Assembly: GCA_025345505.1 (NCBI GenBank)
Contig: JANVCC010000071.1
Span: 3,906,525-3,970,524, forward strand
Direction of reading: 5' to 3'
From: Todiramphus chloris collaris
Taxonomy: Eukaryota; Chordata; Aves; Coraciiformes; Alcedinidae
Length of the DNA: 64,000 nucleotides
This document shows, piece after piece, positions 1 through 15,800 of the stretch. Under the pieces are notes generated by a model. It ran no database searches, was not told where the DNA came from, and worked only from the letters and a program-made list of their open reading frames with translations. The translations under genes and the position numbers were made by a program. Position 1 is the first letter of the stretch. Every line of letters begins with the position of its first letter.

Positions 1-534
1 CCCGTGTAGTGGCCGCCCCGCCCCCCCCCCCCCCCCGGGCCCGCCACCGCCCTGCCCGCCCCCACCGCGGGCCGCGGTCCCCGACACCCCTTTCCTACTC
101 CCGGGCCGACTCCCCGTTCCCCCCCGCCCCAGGATCCAGCCCCTGGCCCCCCAGCCCAGGCCCCGGCCCCGTTCCCGGGCCCGGCGGCGGAGCCGCACCT
201 CGCGCGCCCGCCGTCTGCCTGCCGAGGAAAGGGGGGACCGGAACCGGAACCCGCCCCGCGTTGCGTCACAACCGGCGCGTCACTGCCCCCGCCTTCCCCC
301 GCAGTGCGCAGGCGCCAGCGGCCTCCGCTGGGCCAGGGCCCGGGCCCTTCGGGTCGGGTCCCGGTAACGCCTCGGCCCGGCCCCGCAGCCCCCCCCGGCC
401 CGGGCCGCTGGGCTCACGCTTCCCCCCCAGCCCCGGGCAGGCAGCAGTGGGCGGGGAGGAGCCCAGGCAGGTGCCCCGGCCCCCTGAGGAGCCAGGGAGG
501 GAACAGGCCGCTCAGGCCACCCTGGCCAGGGGCT
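1..534 (-). promoter_or_regulatory. CpG-rich promoter-like block, possibly of the left neighbour (UBA52?)
   Basis: The stretch is very GC- and CpG-rich. Read on the minus strand, tandem ETS-like TTCCGG sites (plus-strand ccggaaccggaac near 239-251) and a TGACGCAA CRE-like site (plus ttgcgtcac near 262-270) precede a C-then-pyrimidine run at about 225-236. That run resembles the TOP start site of ribosomal-protein-type genes. A possible splice donor (GAG|GTGCGG) follows at 198-197. In the human order the gene beyond KXD1 is UBA52, a ribosomal fusion gene with the orientation required here. No UBA52 coding sequence is inside the window, so gene identity is inferred from synteny only. Confidence 0.35.
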
Positions 535-968
535 GAGGCGCGACAGGAGGCGGGTGGGAAGCCCAGGGAAGGCAGCTCGGGCTCTTCCCCCAGGCAGGAA
601 ACGTGGCCCTGCCGGCACAAGTCCCTTGGCAGCACAGACAGACTCTCGGGCAAGCTGGAGCACTAGGGGCACCTCAAACCCAGCCTTACACCTGTGCCTC
701 CACCTCTCTGTTCTGTGCCACAGTCTCCATCGAACGAGGGGTTTGGCTGCTCTCCTGACCACACAAATGAAGGACAAGAGGCATTTCAAACCCATGTTTT
801 ACTTAGTTACCCCCAAGCGACTCGTAGAGTGTACACTACGGTGGCAGTTTAAAGGCAGGACACCCTGCTGCACTCGGCCTTTTCTTCCCTCTTCCCAAAA
901 AAAAAAAAAAAGAAACACGCAAATATAAATACAGGATCGAAAGTTCTCCGGGTGCAGGATCTGCACAC
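535..968. other. Spacer and KXD1 3' UTR
   Basis: There is no coding sequence here. The right part should be KXD1 3' UTR, transcribed leftward. A 16-A tract lies at 897-912. No canonical AATAAA is visible on the minus strand. The best candidate is the variant AGTAAA at 803-798 (minus), which would put cleavage near 780. Confidence 0.5.
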
Positions 969-1204
969 CTAGTCCAGGTCATTGGCCGTGTCTTCATCTG
1001 TGAGACTCTGTCCGTTCACAGCTGGTAAATCGTACTGGCCTTGGGATAAATCCTCAAAATCCTGGCTCATGGTGGGAGAGATGATGTCAGGGCTGGTGTC
1101 GCAGGACTCCGTGCTCTGCTCAGAGGTAGCAATGGTGGTCGTCGTGCTTTTCGGGATGGGGTCAAAGTCATCGTCGTCTTCTAGGATGGGAGATTCGTGG
1201 ATGT
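969..1204 (-). CDS. KXD1: KXD1 coding exon 4 (terminal)
   Basis: Encodes the acidic EDDDDFDP patch, the conserved [12 protein letters not shown] run and the C-terminus ending TANDLD, then TAG at 971-969. The acceptor is CTTCCAG|ACATCC. Confidence 0.95.
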
Positions 1205-2371
1205 CTGGAAGGGAAGACACAAATCTTAAGTTTCGCTGCTGCGGCCGCACAAGATGAGGCGCTGGGGGTGCAACACCAGGTATGGGAGACACGGCAGCAG
1301 AGCTGCTCATTTCTAACTGTAAATGTTATCTGCTTGTAGCAGTAATTAAGAAATAAAAAAAAAGATGGCATCGGTGGATGTTTATAACTTATTACCACAA
1401 TATTTAATATAATCACAAAACTCTCTAGGCTTTTAGTGCAGCAGCCTGGACATCTCATTGGCTTCTCCTGACTACCAAGAGCCACCTCACGTGTTCTTGG
1501 GAAAAGGGACACTTTGCATGGGAAGAAAGGCAAGGGAAATCCCGCGCGTTGGAAGGAATCACTCACTGCTGAAAGCCTCGGGGTACTGCTTCGCCAGCTT
1601 CCCTTTCAGCGTCCTGGGGGAGGAGAGAGTGAGATGAATCCACAGGGAAGCGGATCGATCTGAGCTACCTGGCTGACTCCCTCTGCTCTCTGGACAATGT
1701 AAGTGAATCCCGGGGAGTTCCTCACGGCTCCCTCCCCAGTTGCCCTCTCAGCACATCGGGTATTTATCCACATCCCACATTTCCTGACTGTTTCTTCCAC
1801 TGCCCTGAGGGAGCAGACCGTCTCGGCCAGAGCAGGATTGAGGAATCCCAAAGCTCCCACCTCTGCAGCCCCTCTCCAACTGCCTCCGTGTGTCCCTGGG
1901 CTGCACATTTTCCTCTGACTTTTTCCGCTTTCAAGTACTTCAAGCTTCTACTCATTTTCCTCTGTAACGGCCCTGCAGCCCACCCTCACTCTCCAGGCCA
2001 TCTTCTTCTCTGCAGGCAGCTGAGTTCCCACTCCTGTTGCCTACCGGATCCTCCGGAAGATGCTATCCAGATCCTTCTTCATTTCCACCAGCATCTTGGT
2101 GTGGTGTAGGAAACGCTCATTCATCTGCTGCATGCGGATACTGGAGAGGTTGTTAAAGTTGAGCAGCATCTCGTTGGTCTTCTCAAATCGATCCAACCTG
2201 CGTGACGGAAGCAGACGGAGCTTGGTAACGGTGCTGGTACCTGGATCCCCCGCAGACCGTTTTCCCCGGGACTCACATGTTTTTCTGGGCCAGGATGATG
2301 GCGTTGATGTCCTCAGCGTTGACCATACCCAGCACCCGTCCGCAGAACACCTGCGAGGCCGTGGGCTCCAT
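969..2371 (-). CDS. KXD1: KxDL motif-containing protein 1 (4 coding exons, complete)
   Basis: Coding exons on the minus strand are 2371-2277, 2197-2045, 1613-1567 and 1204-969. All join with GT-AG sites and in phase, giving 176 aa, the same length as human KXD1. The protein opens [18 protein letters not shown]. It has a helical N-terminal half (residues about 10-95) holding the family's KxDL signature as KKDL at 72-75, followed by an acidic, Ser/Thr-rich tail with the conserved [12 protein letters not shown] stretch. Family knowledge: KXD1 is a small coiled-coil subunit of BORC on the cytosolic face of lysosomes, where the complex recruits ARL8 to drive lysosome movement; it is also linked to BLOC-1. 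The chosen ATG has a good context (G at -3 and +4). A likely acceptor lies just upstream at 2378, so the 5' UTR is probably split. Head-to-head with FKBP8. Identification is firm. Confidence 0.97.
1567..1613 (-). CDS. KXD1: KXD1 coding exon 3
   Basis: A 47-nt exon encoding [15 protein letters not shown], which matches the human segment TLKGKLARQHPEAFS. The acceptor is CCCCCAG|GAC and the donor AGCA|GTGAGT. It is too short to show as an open frame on its own and was found by splice phase and homology. Confidence 0.93.
2045..2197 (-). CDS. KXD1: KXD1 coding exon 2
   Basis: Encodes residues 32-83, the conserved helical core with [12 protein letters not shown] and the KKDL signature. The acceptor is GCAG|GTTGG and the donor CCG|GTAGGC. 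The reading frame hits a TAG immediately inside the intron, so the donor is well defined. Confidence 0.95.
2277..2371 (-). CDS. KXD1: KXD1 coding exon 1
   Basis: Encodes residues 1-31 and two bases of Met32. The donor is ACAT|GTGAGT. A probable acceptor (CCGCAG|GCTGCG) puts the exon's upstream edge at 2377, six bases before the ATG. Confidence 0.93.
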
Positions 2372-2676
2372 CGCAGCCTGCGGGACCGCGGGGGGCGGCT
2401 CAGCCGGGGGTGGGAGCCTCCCATGGCCCCGGGACCGGCAGGAGAGACAAAACCCCCGCCCCACTCCCCCGGTAACGGGGACCCCTCCACTATGCCACGC
2501 AGCCGGTACCGGAGCTACCCACCTCCCCACCGCCATGCCCGGTTCCGGGGCGGCCCAACACGCACCCGACGCCGGTAACGGGGTCTCCCGCCTGCCCGCC
2601 GGCTCAGTCCCGGGCTCCCTCGGGGGGAACGCGGGCCCGAGCCCCTCCCGGTGACCTCGGAGCCTCCCGCCAGCAG

Positions 2677-3110
2677 TGCCCGCACACCTGAAGGAGCCCG
2701 TCCCACCGCTTCACATGACGGGAGCAGGCACCGGGGGTGGCCCCGACGGCCGCACCTCGCTTCCGGGTGCGGGTCACGTGGAACGCGACCTCTCGGCGTC
2801 AGCGCGTCCTGACCTTACGGAGCCGAGCTGGAAGCAGCGGCGGCTGGCGGAGGGCTGGGACCCTCCCCCCCGGGCATCACAGGAACGCGCCAGTATCAGT
2901 GTCGGTACCGAAACTCCCGAGCCCCCGCGCCGCGGGCGAGCGGCGGATCTCCCCCGCCTCGTAGCGGGCCCTTTAAGACGCCGCCGAGGCTTTTCCGACG
3001 CTTCGCTGACGAGCGTTCTGCTCAGCCAATGGCGTCGGCGCGGTGGGCGGCGCCGGCCCAATAGGAGCGGCGGGGCGGGGCCGACGGCCGCGGGTTCGCG
3101 GGCCAGGTGC
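2677..3110. promoter_or_regulatory. Divergent CpG-island promoter of KXD1 (-) and FKBP8 (+)
   Basis: This is the GC/CpG-dense region between two head-to-head genes. On the KXD1 side there is an ETS-like CTTCCGG at 2760-2766 and a palindromic CACGTG inside GTCACGTG at 2773-2780. A likely 5' UTR donor CAG|GTGTGC lies at 2688/2687 on the minus strand. On the FKBP8 side, CCAAT boxes at 3026-3030 and 3058-3062 lie 32 bp apart, followed by a GC box at 3071-3080. No TATA box is seen. Start sites are not determined by sequence; I infer about 2750 for KXD1 and about 3090-3110 for FKBP8. Confidence 0.65.
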
Positions 3111-3165
3111 GAGCGGCGGGGGTCGCGCGGCCGTTGCTAAGGGGAGTCCCGGCGCGCGGCCGTGA

Positions 3166-8199
<5,034 letters not shown>

Positions 8200-9005
8200 G
8201 GATGGCAGTGGGGCAGCCCCGCCGCACAGGACCTGCACCAGGACATGCCTCTCTCCTGCCAGGGGGCTTCCCTGGGGCTTTGCCAACCCCTTCCCATGGA
8301 CTCGCAGTTGCAGAAATATGGATGCTTCCTCTGCCAGAGGTGCCGGATCCCCTCTTGATGTTCCCCCCCACCCCGTATCCCTCCTGGCACAGGGATGGAG
8401 TTGCGGGCAGAGCAGAGACCCCTGAGTACCCTCCTGGTAATCAGGGACTCAGCCCCCAGCCCCGAGCGTGTCTGGGGGAGCACAGCAGTACACGGTGGCT
8501 GTCCTGGGCCTGGTGAGCTCCAGCAGGTGCCATGGTTCTGCCGCTGGCAGGACGGGCAGGGGGAGTCACGTGGAAGGAAGCGCGTGGGTATGAAAGGGGG
8601 CTGTGGTTTCTGCAGCTGGGCCCAGTGGTGTGGACGTGCCCAGGGGCATGTGCAGCGAGATTCCCTGTGTCCTGGGGGGCTGCCCGCAGCTCAGCCCTAC
8701 TGCAGGTCCCCGCTCCCCTCCTCGGCGCTTCCCCAGAGCCTGCAATGTCCAGAGGAAGCCAAAGAAGCCTGCAGCGGGAGGGGTGCAGGGGGGGAGTGCC
8801 AGAGGCCTTCTCTCGGGGTTTTCTCTTGTGGGTCCAAGCTTTTTGGGGGGTTTCTCCTTGCCCTGCAGCTCTCTCCCGCCTGGGGCCGTCCCCAGGGCTC
8901 ACTGCTGCCTCGGTCTCAGCTCTGCTCACGGGAGGAGTTGTTGTACTGTCCTCCCACCCTGAAAGGACTGTGAACTTCCCAAATAAAGGACGATTCCTTG
9001 ATGAT
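8200..9005 (+). other. FKBP8: FKBP8 3' UTR
   Basis: GC-rich non-coding sequence between the stop codon and the poly(A) signal. The open frames in it are by-products of high GC; no protein family is recognisable. Confidence 0.75.
8982..8987 (+). terminator. FKBP8: FKBP8 poly(A) signal AATAAA
   Basis: A canonical AATAAA lies 783 bp after the FKBP8 stop codon, followed by a T/G-containing stretch. It is the only one between FKBP8 and ELL on the plus strand that I can see, so cleavage is expected near 9000-9010. Confidence 0.85.
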
Positions 9006-9500
9006 CAGACTTCTCCATTGCCAGAGAGGGCTGGGGGTGAGGACAGATGCTCCTCTCGGCTCTCCCTGCCTCGGGGAGCACAGAGCTGTGCCAGGGGATG
9101 CCCTGGGCCCTGCTGGGGAGACAGGGGGGGAATCCACAGCCTGCAGGCACTGGCCAGGGTGAGGGGAAACCTGGAGCCTCACCCCGGGGGCTGCCCAAGG
9201 GGAGGCCTGGAGCTGCCTGGGAATGCAGGGCCGAAGGGTTCCCCGGGGAGAACGCCCTGCCTGGGGGGAGCCTCCCCGCAGCCTGCAGCCCCCCTCCACG
9301 GTGGGCAACCCGGGGCCTACGTGCTGTGCCCGAGGCGGGGGGAAGCCTGGGCCTACGGACACTGCGCGGGGGACACGTCCGGGCCCCCCCAGGCCGTGCC
9401 CGGAGGGCGATGCCCGGGGGCCAAGGGATGCCGCCCGCCACCCCCTTCCGGGGGTCCGCCGACCCTGGAGGGCTGCACCAAACCTCCCGCCCCGCCATGC
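9006..9500. other. FKBP8-ELL spacer
   Basis: GC-rich intergenic sequence grading into the ELL CpG island. No coding, RNA or repeat feature is recognised. Confidence 0.6.
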
Positions 9501-9504
9501 CCCG

Positions 9505-9733
9505 CGGCGCTCATTTGCATATTCCCTCCTCTTGTTCCCAATCCCCCAATCCAGCGCGGCGGCCGGCAGCACCTGGCCAATCGGAGAGCTCACTGCCCAC
9601 CTCCTCGCCCCAGCAACAGGCGCCCCGGGTGGGCGGGGCGGTGGCCGGGCGGCTCATGAATAATGCATAAAGGGGGCGTGGCGGCGTCGGGAGGCCCCGG
9701 CTGCCCAGGCGCGGAGGGGGAGACGGTCCCAAG
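9505..9733 (+). promoter_or_regulatory. ELL: ELL promoter and 5' UTR
   Basis: A perfect octamer ATTTGCAT lies at 9513-9520. CCAAT boxes lie at 9546-9550 and 9577-9581, a GC box is at about 9632-9639, and a TATA-like CATAAA is at 9667-9672, about 60 bp before the start codon. If the CATAAA is used, transcription starts near 9697-9700 with a 5' UTR of only about 35 nt. The region is a CpG island, so dispersed initiation is also possible. Confidence 0.65.
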
Positions 9734-9868
9734 ATGGCGGCGCTGCAGGCGGAGCGCGGGTACGGGCTGTCCTGCGGCCGCCTCGGCCGCGGCACCCGCG
9801 TCTCCGTCTTCCACGTCAAGCTCACGGAGAGCGCCCTGCGCGCCTTCGAGAGCTACCAGGCCTGTAAG
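9734..9868 (+). CDS. ELL: ELL coding exon 1
   Basis: Encodes residues 1-45, [20 protein letters not shown] through [13 protein letters not shown]. The human equivalent is MAALKEDRSYGLSCGR. The donor is TGTAAG|GTAGGG, phase 0. Confidence 0.96.
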
Positions 9869-12800
9869 GTAGGGGCGGCGGGTGTGGGGCGGCGGGCACG
9901 GCCCTGCGGCCGGACAGGGGGCGAGCGGCCGCCACGAGGCCCTGGCCGGAGTAACACGGGCGGCACCGGCGGCGTTGGCACCGGGGCTGTTGTGGGGAGG
10001 AGGGGAGGCCTCAGGGGGTGCGGCGGGCGGGGGGTGGGGGTAGGGGGGGGGGGGAGGCCCTCCGGTGGTGGGGGGGGGGAGGGGGGGGGGCCCCGGGGGG
10101 GGGACGGGGGGGGGGGGGGGTGTCGCTCGGTGTGGGCCCTTCCCCTGAGCGGGGAGATGCGGGAAGGCAACCGCCCCCCATTGCTGCGTGAGTCACTGGA
10201 GAAACTGGAGCAGGGGGAGGCAATCCCGCCGCCGGGTACTTGAGGGTCTTGCTGTGCACACACTGCCCGCCCCCCCCGTCCCTCCCCCCCTCCGGCAACG
10301 CCCTGGGGTTCCCTCCCCTTCCCCCTCACTGGTGCTTCAGGGCCCTTCCGATCCCCCCGGGTAGGTGGCGGGGGATGGGTCACGATCCTCTGCTAAGTGC
10401 CCGGGGAGGACCGAATGGTGTCTTTGAACATCCCCTCCCCGGTAACTGCTGGGGGGACCCCATTGTGCCACCTTCCCCCCTCCCCCGCTCCTTGCAGTGG
10501 GTGACTGGGGGAGCCTGGAGACGAGATCGCGATGCCGCCTCTCAGGAGATGGGGAAGGGGAGGGACAGCTTTCGGTGCCCCTCCTGGTAGGTGGCTGGAA
10601 GGCGCCGTTAGTCCCCGGTAAGGGGCTTGGGGGGGGGGGGGTGAGAGGCCGGGCCTGCCCCCCCCGGGGGGTGGGGGGGGGGCCTGGGCCCTCCCCCCCC
10701 CCCCCCCCGGGACATGAGAGGGTTTCTGGGGCCCTGCGGAGGCTGGGCTCGCCCTGGGGACGTGTGGCAGTGGGGTGGCCCACCCAGGGTGCTGGCATCT
10801 GGGACTGGGGGTCCCCTCCTTGCTGCCACCCTCCCCAGGGTACCCGGGTGTGTGTGTGTGTCCTAGGCCCGGTGCTTGGCTCCCGGGGGGGGGCAGGTTG
10901 GGGCTGTAATTTGAAATTTCCAGATTGTCTTTTCCGAGATATTTCCTTGATCCACATCCAGAGAGCTTATTAGTCACGTAAATAAAAAAGTAATGGCAGT
11001 ACTCGTCATCTGTCGTTAGGATGGACGTGAGAGGGATTAAAGCTGTTCTTTTTACCGTGATTTTATTTTTCGTTCTTTCTGCCTCTGATCCTGCGATGAG
11101 TGTATCCCTCTCCTCACCTTGCCAGGGAGCTGGGGAAAGCTGGGAGCCTACCCCGTTTGTCATTAGAAGCGTCCAGCCTGCCAGCTTCTGTAGGATAAAC
11201 CATATGTTGTCACAACACTATTTTTAATTTAGGGTGTTGGTTACATCACATCACCGAATTGGGCAATTTCTGTTTGAGGACGAAGGTAATTACTGTACCA
11301 GGGTTTATCAACTTGTATTTTAATGAGTGTTTATCAGCATTATGAGAAGTCAGTAGCAATAAGTGCCTTAGGTAGACTGAGTTATTAGCCATTTTTTTCC
11401 CTGAAAAAGAAAATAAATCCAAAGAGATGCTTTTCTATATATTGGAACAGCCTTTTCTTTTGGGGGAAGGAGAGTAGGAAGGCTGCAGGCAGCTGTGTTA
11501 CATATTTCAGGAAGCTATTCTGAGTTGGTGTCACACAGAAATAGTGGTGTTTATTTTCTAAATGAAGTCTGGTCTCTAGATTATTTGGTGGCCAACGGCC
11601 ACTAATGAACTTTGCTTCCTTCACTGCCACCCAAAAGAGAAATAGTCAAAGGCTACTGGTGATTAAATGGGCAGGAAAGGATAAGGGCAGAAGAGCTCGC
11701 TTGTTTGTACAGTGAATAACACAACAATTAGTGGGCTATTAAACACATATGCTCGTTCTACATTTGTTCTATAAACAGTTTCTCCAGCTTGTTGAACGTC
11801 TCTGCTTCCTCTGAAGTGCTCGGCTATGACGATGCCAAGAAGGGACTTTATAACACACCTTTGGAGCGCGTGTTTGTCCAGCCGAGGCTATGATTTAATT
11901 TTGGTCTGTAGTAGGTAAATGGAAAAAATTTGCTAGAACTCGTTCTGCTCAGTTTGTTTTTAAATGTGGTATAACTGACGACGGCCTTGTGTAATACGTG
12001 GAGAGGCCTGGGATCCAGTACTGCTGTTTGTGTTACCTGAAGTCCACTGCGTGTGCAGTCTGACTCGTTCTGGGCACCAGGATCGCCCAGCGGGGCGATT
12101 TCTGTGGCAAGGGTCTGTCTCTTTGCTAGAAGAGGCAGGGTGGTATCTTCAGTTGCTTGCTCGAGTTTGTTCTTGGTCTAATAATAATGTATTGGGATTA
12201 CATAATCCAAAAACGATCACCCAGCCGGGCAAGCTGCCATTTGTTTTTAGTGTCCTTTGTGCCAGGGAAGTTGTGCTCTTGGTGTGGAGCTGCACCGTGT
12301 GTGGATTAAGCAGCAGGACTCTGGAGAAACAGAGATTTGTCTTCTCGAGTCTCTCTCGTTTGGATCTCTGCCAAATTGTCTATATCCTGGAGAAGGAAAC
12401 ACTCGTGTGGATGCCCAGCTCTGCTGCAGCGAGTTCGTTTCTGTGTCGTGGATGGAGGACGTGGAGCTGCTGCTGAAGGGGACCGGATCCCGGGGCTGCT
12501 GGCTCCTTACAAGGATTTCTTTCTCCAGCAGCAGGGGTTATGCTCACCTGAAAAAAAATCTGGTGCTTAAAAATAACACCACAGCTTTGTAGGGGACACT
12601 TTAAGATGTCGCTCATCTGCTCCTTGTGAAACTTGCTGCCCATGAAGCTGCTTTCCTCCAATTGTGAAACCCTGAGCAATGACTGCTGAGCTGCACGGCT
12701 GGAGGCCGAGCGGTGGAAAATGTGTCCCAAGTCAGTTTGTCCACTGATGAAATGGAGCCAGTCTGGTGTGTTAGCCTAAAACAACTCTTGGCTCTCCAAG

Positions 12801-15800
12801 GAGTGTAATTCAATATTAACTTGTAGTTCTCAGCCTTGGTTGTGTGTACAGACTCTGTTTTAGGCCTTCCCACCCCCCAGAAAAAAGCAGGGCATGACTT
12901 TTCTCCATCTCTTATCTGCCTCCAGCTTTCTTGCTGCCTGTGTCAGGGGACAAGGGAACACCTCATGCCCCTGCCTCGTTTTCCTCTTCCCTTCTTTATC
13001 CTGGACCCTGTCTGATGGTGGGCTGTTGTATCTGTCCTTGTTTGACACACCTCGATGTGTCTCCGTCCATGGCATTCATCTTTTGCTTTCTCACACCTTT
13101 TTTTTTTTGTGGTTTTTTTTTTTTGTTTTGGTTTTTTTTTGTTTTTTTTTGACAACATCATGAGAGTTTCTGAGTAAGTAGAAATCTCAACACATGATTT
13201 TAACAGTGATGTGGCAGACCTGAATGTGGCTTGGAGGTAGGTGCATCGGCTGTGGGTGCTGATGGCAGGGAAAGAGTGCCAGGCTGTCCCTGGAACCCTT
13301 GCTGTGGGATTTCCAGACTTTCATTTATTTTAAAACTCGTAGTTGTGGCTTGAGGAGCAGTGCTAGTGAGCTTGTGTGGTGGATCATCTTCTGCTAACAC
13401 AGGACTTGACTGCAGTTGCACACCCTTGTAACCCAGAGCTTGTGTGTTGACCTAACAGTGATGGAGACCAGGCTCAACTTCACTGCCAGCCCTGGGCCCG
13501 GCTTGCCCAGCAGCCCCATGATTTTAGGAGGATGTAAAGAGGGTTGTAGCATCCCTGGTTCTGTCAGCAGCTGAACCGCACCGCTCCTGTGCCCTGGCAC
13601 CTCTCTGCCGCTGCCAGGCGAAGCGTTTTGAACTGAACCCGCCGGTTGATTCACTGGTGAACTTTGGCAGATGCACAGGTATTTGCTGGGGGCTCGGCCG
13701 AGGTGACCAAAGCCCCTTGCAAACCACGAGCAGAATTTCAGAGCCGTGCTCTGACAGACCTGGCTTCTCGAGTTGTTTCTCCCCGTGCAGTCTGCGCTCT
13801 TGAACCGACTGTGGCAGAAGTCGTTTCTCAAAGGTTGGGGTTAAACTGACCCTTTGTAGTCGGTGTCTACTGGAAGAACATTTTCAGGCTTTGGTTTTGG
13901 GGCGGGTTGTTAGAGATGCCTTCATCTTGCTGTGCTTAAAGCAGGAAATCCAAAATGAAGGCTCCTGCTGTCATTAGTGTCTTTAGGGTAATGCCTATTC
14001 ATGCTGACTTGGGAACTGAAAGCTGCTTGCAGGTGTCAGGAGGAGAACAACAATCTGACTTTCGAATCAAAATTCATTGAATTATCTTCAAGCTTTTTTG
14101 CATCATTCCTTCTTTCCTGTAACCTGTTTTTTCCTGTTCTATTAACTCCCTGATGCTGTAGTCCATCAAAATTGAATCTATTACGACATCAGGAACATGA
14201 GTCTGTGACATGACTGAATGAATCAGAGGAGGCTGACTGGAAAGGAAGCTGGTTGTACACCTACATCTCCTCGCCATCAGCAGAAATGGAGCAGGATATG
14301 CACAGCACGCTGAACTGCTAAACTCCTGCTAAATGTTCTTAATGTTTACCTGACTCTGGCACCTCCCATTTGTAGGAAGGGGACAAAGAGACATTTAGCA
14401 CAGCGCATGAGGAATGTTTTGGCCTGTGGCAGTTTCCTTTCAATTATTTAGGGTAGCTTTTTCTCTCGACCATGTACCATTTGGATCTGCTGAAATTATA
14501 GATTCATTTCTGTTTTCGAACTGCACGGGGAAGAATTGTCTGTAATTTACATCTGAAGTGACGTACAGTTGCTATGGGATTCAGTGGCAAATTATAAACC
14601 CATTATGCTTTTTTTTTTTGCACTGGTGGTAGTAGACTACAGAAGTGGGTCTAATTGGTGACGTGCCAAGGGAAAATAGAAAGTTTGTGGCAGAATCCTC
14701 CTGACTGACAGCACTTTTGTTTTGAGTGCAATCTGCTTTTTATCAGCAAATCATTTTTTTTAATCATTTTTATCAGGAATCATACGACACCGGTAACCAG
14801 AGAAGTTGAATTTGGGCATTAGTAACTTTCTGCTCTAGCAGTGCTGGGGAAAGCAAGCTTGAAGATGAATCCATTAGATTATTTTTATGAGGCTTGGGTG
14901 GGTTTTTTAAGATATGTAAGTGGAGCTTTTTGGCACTCGTATCAGTGGCTCCAGCAGCTGGATCCTGGCAGTTGTATTCATTACTCACCTCGCTCTTTTT
15001 CAGCTTATTCTGTAGCTGGTTTCTTACTCCGCAGCAGCAACAGGAGAAAGGAAAGGTAGATTTTACTTATTCATTTATTTTACTGCTGTCTGAACCTCCC
15101 AGTCAGCTTGCGGAGCAGGGAGTCTACGGGTGATCCTCCAGCATCAGGGTTTTTTCCTGAACCTGTCTGAAGTGCTCTGTCCTGTTGGGTTGGTTTTTGT
15201 CATGGTGCTGCTTGGCAGAGGGCTGGTGACTGTTGAAATAGCTCACTTGCGTAGTGCCAGCTCTGTTGGGATAGCAGGAGAGTTTTTATTGCTGGGGAGG
15301 GGAGGTTTTGTTTGAAAAAGCATTTGAGGTCTCTCGAGCAAACGAGCGTGTTATCTCCTGAACAACTTGCACATTTTGAACAATTTAAACTCGGTTCTGC
15401 CTGGAACTTGTAAGCACAGTGAAGTGTCTCCAAATCCCTGGTGTTTGTGCATGTTGAAAAATGGGAAGGGACAGACTGCATGCGTCACTCGTACTGATTT
15501 GTGCCAGCTAATCCATGGGAGAAGAATACATTTTGGCTGACTTAGTGGTTTTGCTGCTAATACACAAGAGAATGCATTTGAATGGATGGAGTGGCTGCAT
15601 GGGTTTAGGTAGACTTTGAAGAGATACAGTGTGTCTGAGATCCTCTGCCGGATACCCTGATTTGTGAGCATGGTTGTGTAATGTAGAGGCTTTATTTGGG
15701 TTTTGGGGAATGAGAGGAGGAGTTTGGGGGGGGAAGGGGAGGGGGGCAAAGTGGTCATTAGCTCGGTGTAGTAATGTCAGGAAGGTTGAGGTGACTCACC

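Noticed and set aside
9..795. Several overlapping open frames of 120-175 codons on both strands at the left end
   Set aside because: They are Pro/Arg/Gly-rich products of extreme GC content, present in several frames at once, with no recognisable domain.
8532..9659. A 375-codon plus-strand frame after FKBP8
   Set aside because: It spans the FKBP8 3' UTR, its poly(A) signal and the ELL promoter. Composition is Gly/Pro/Arg-rich and no family is recognisable.
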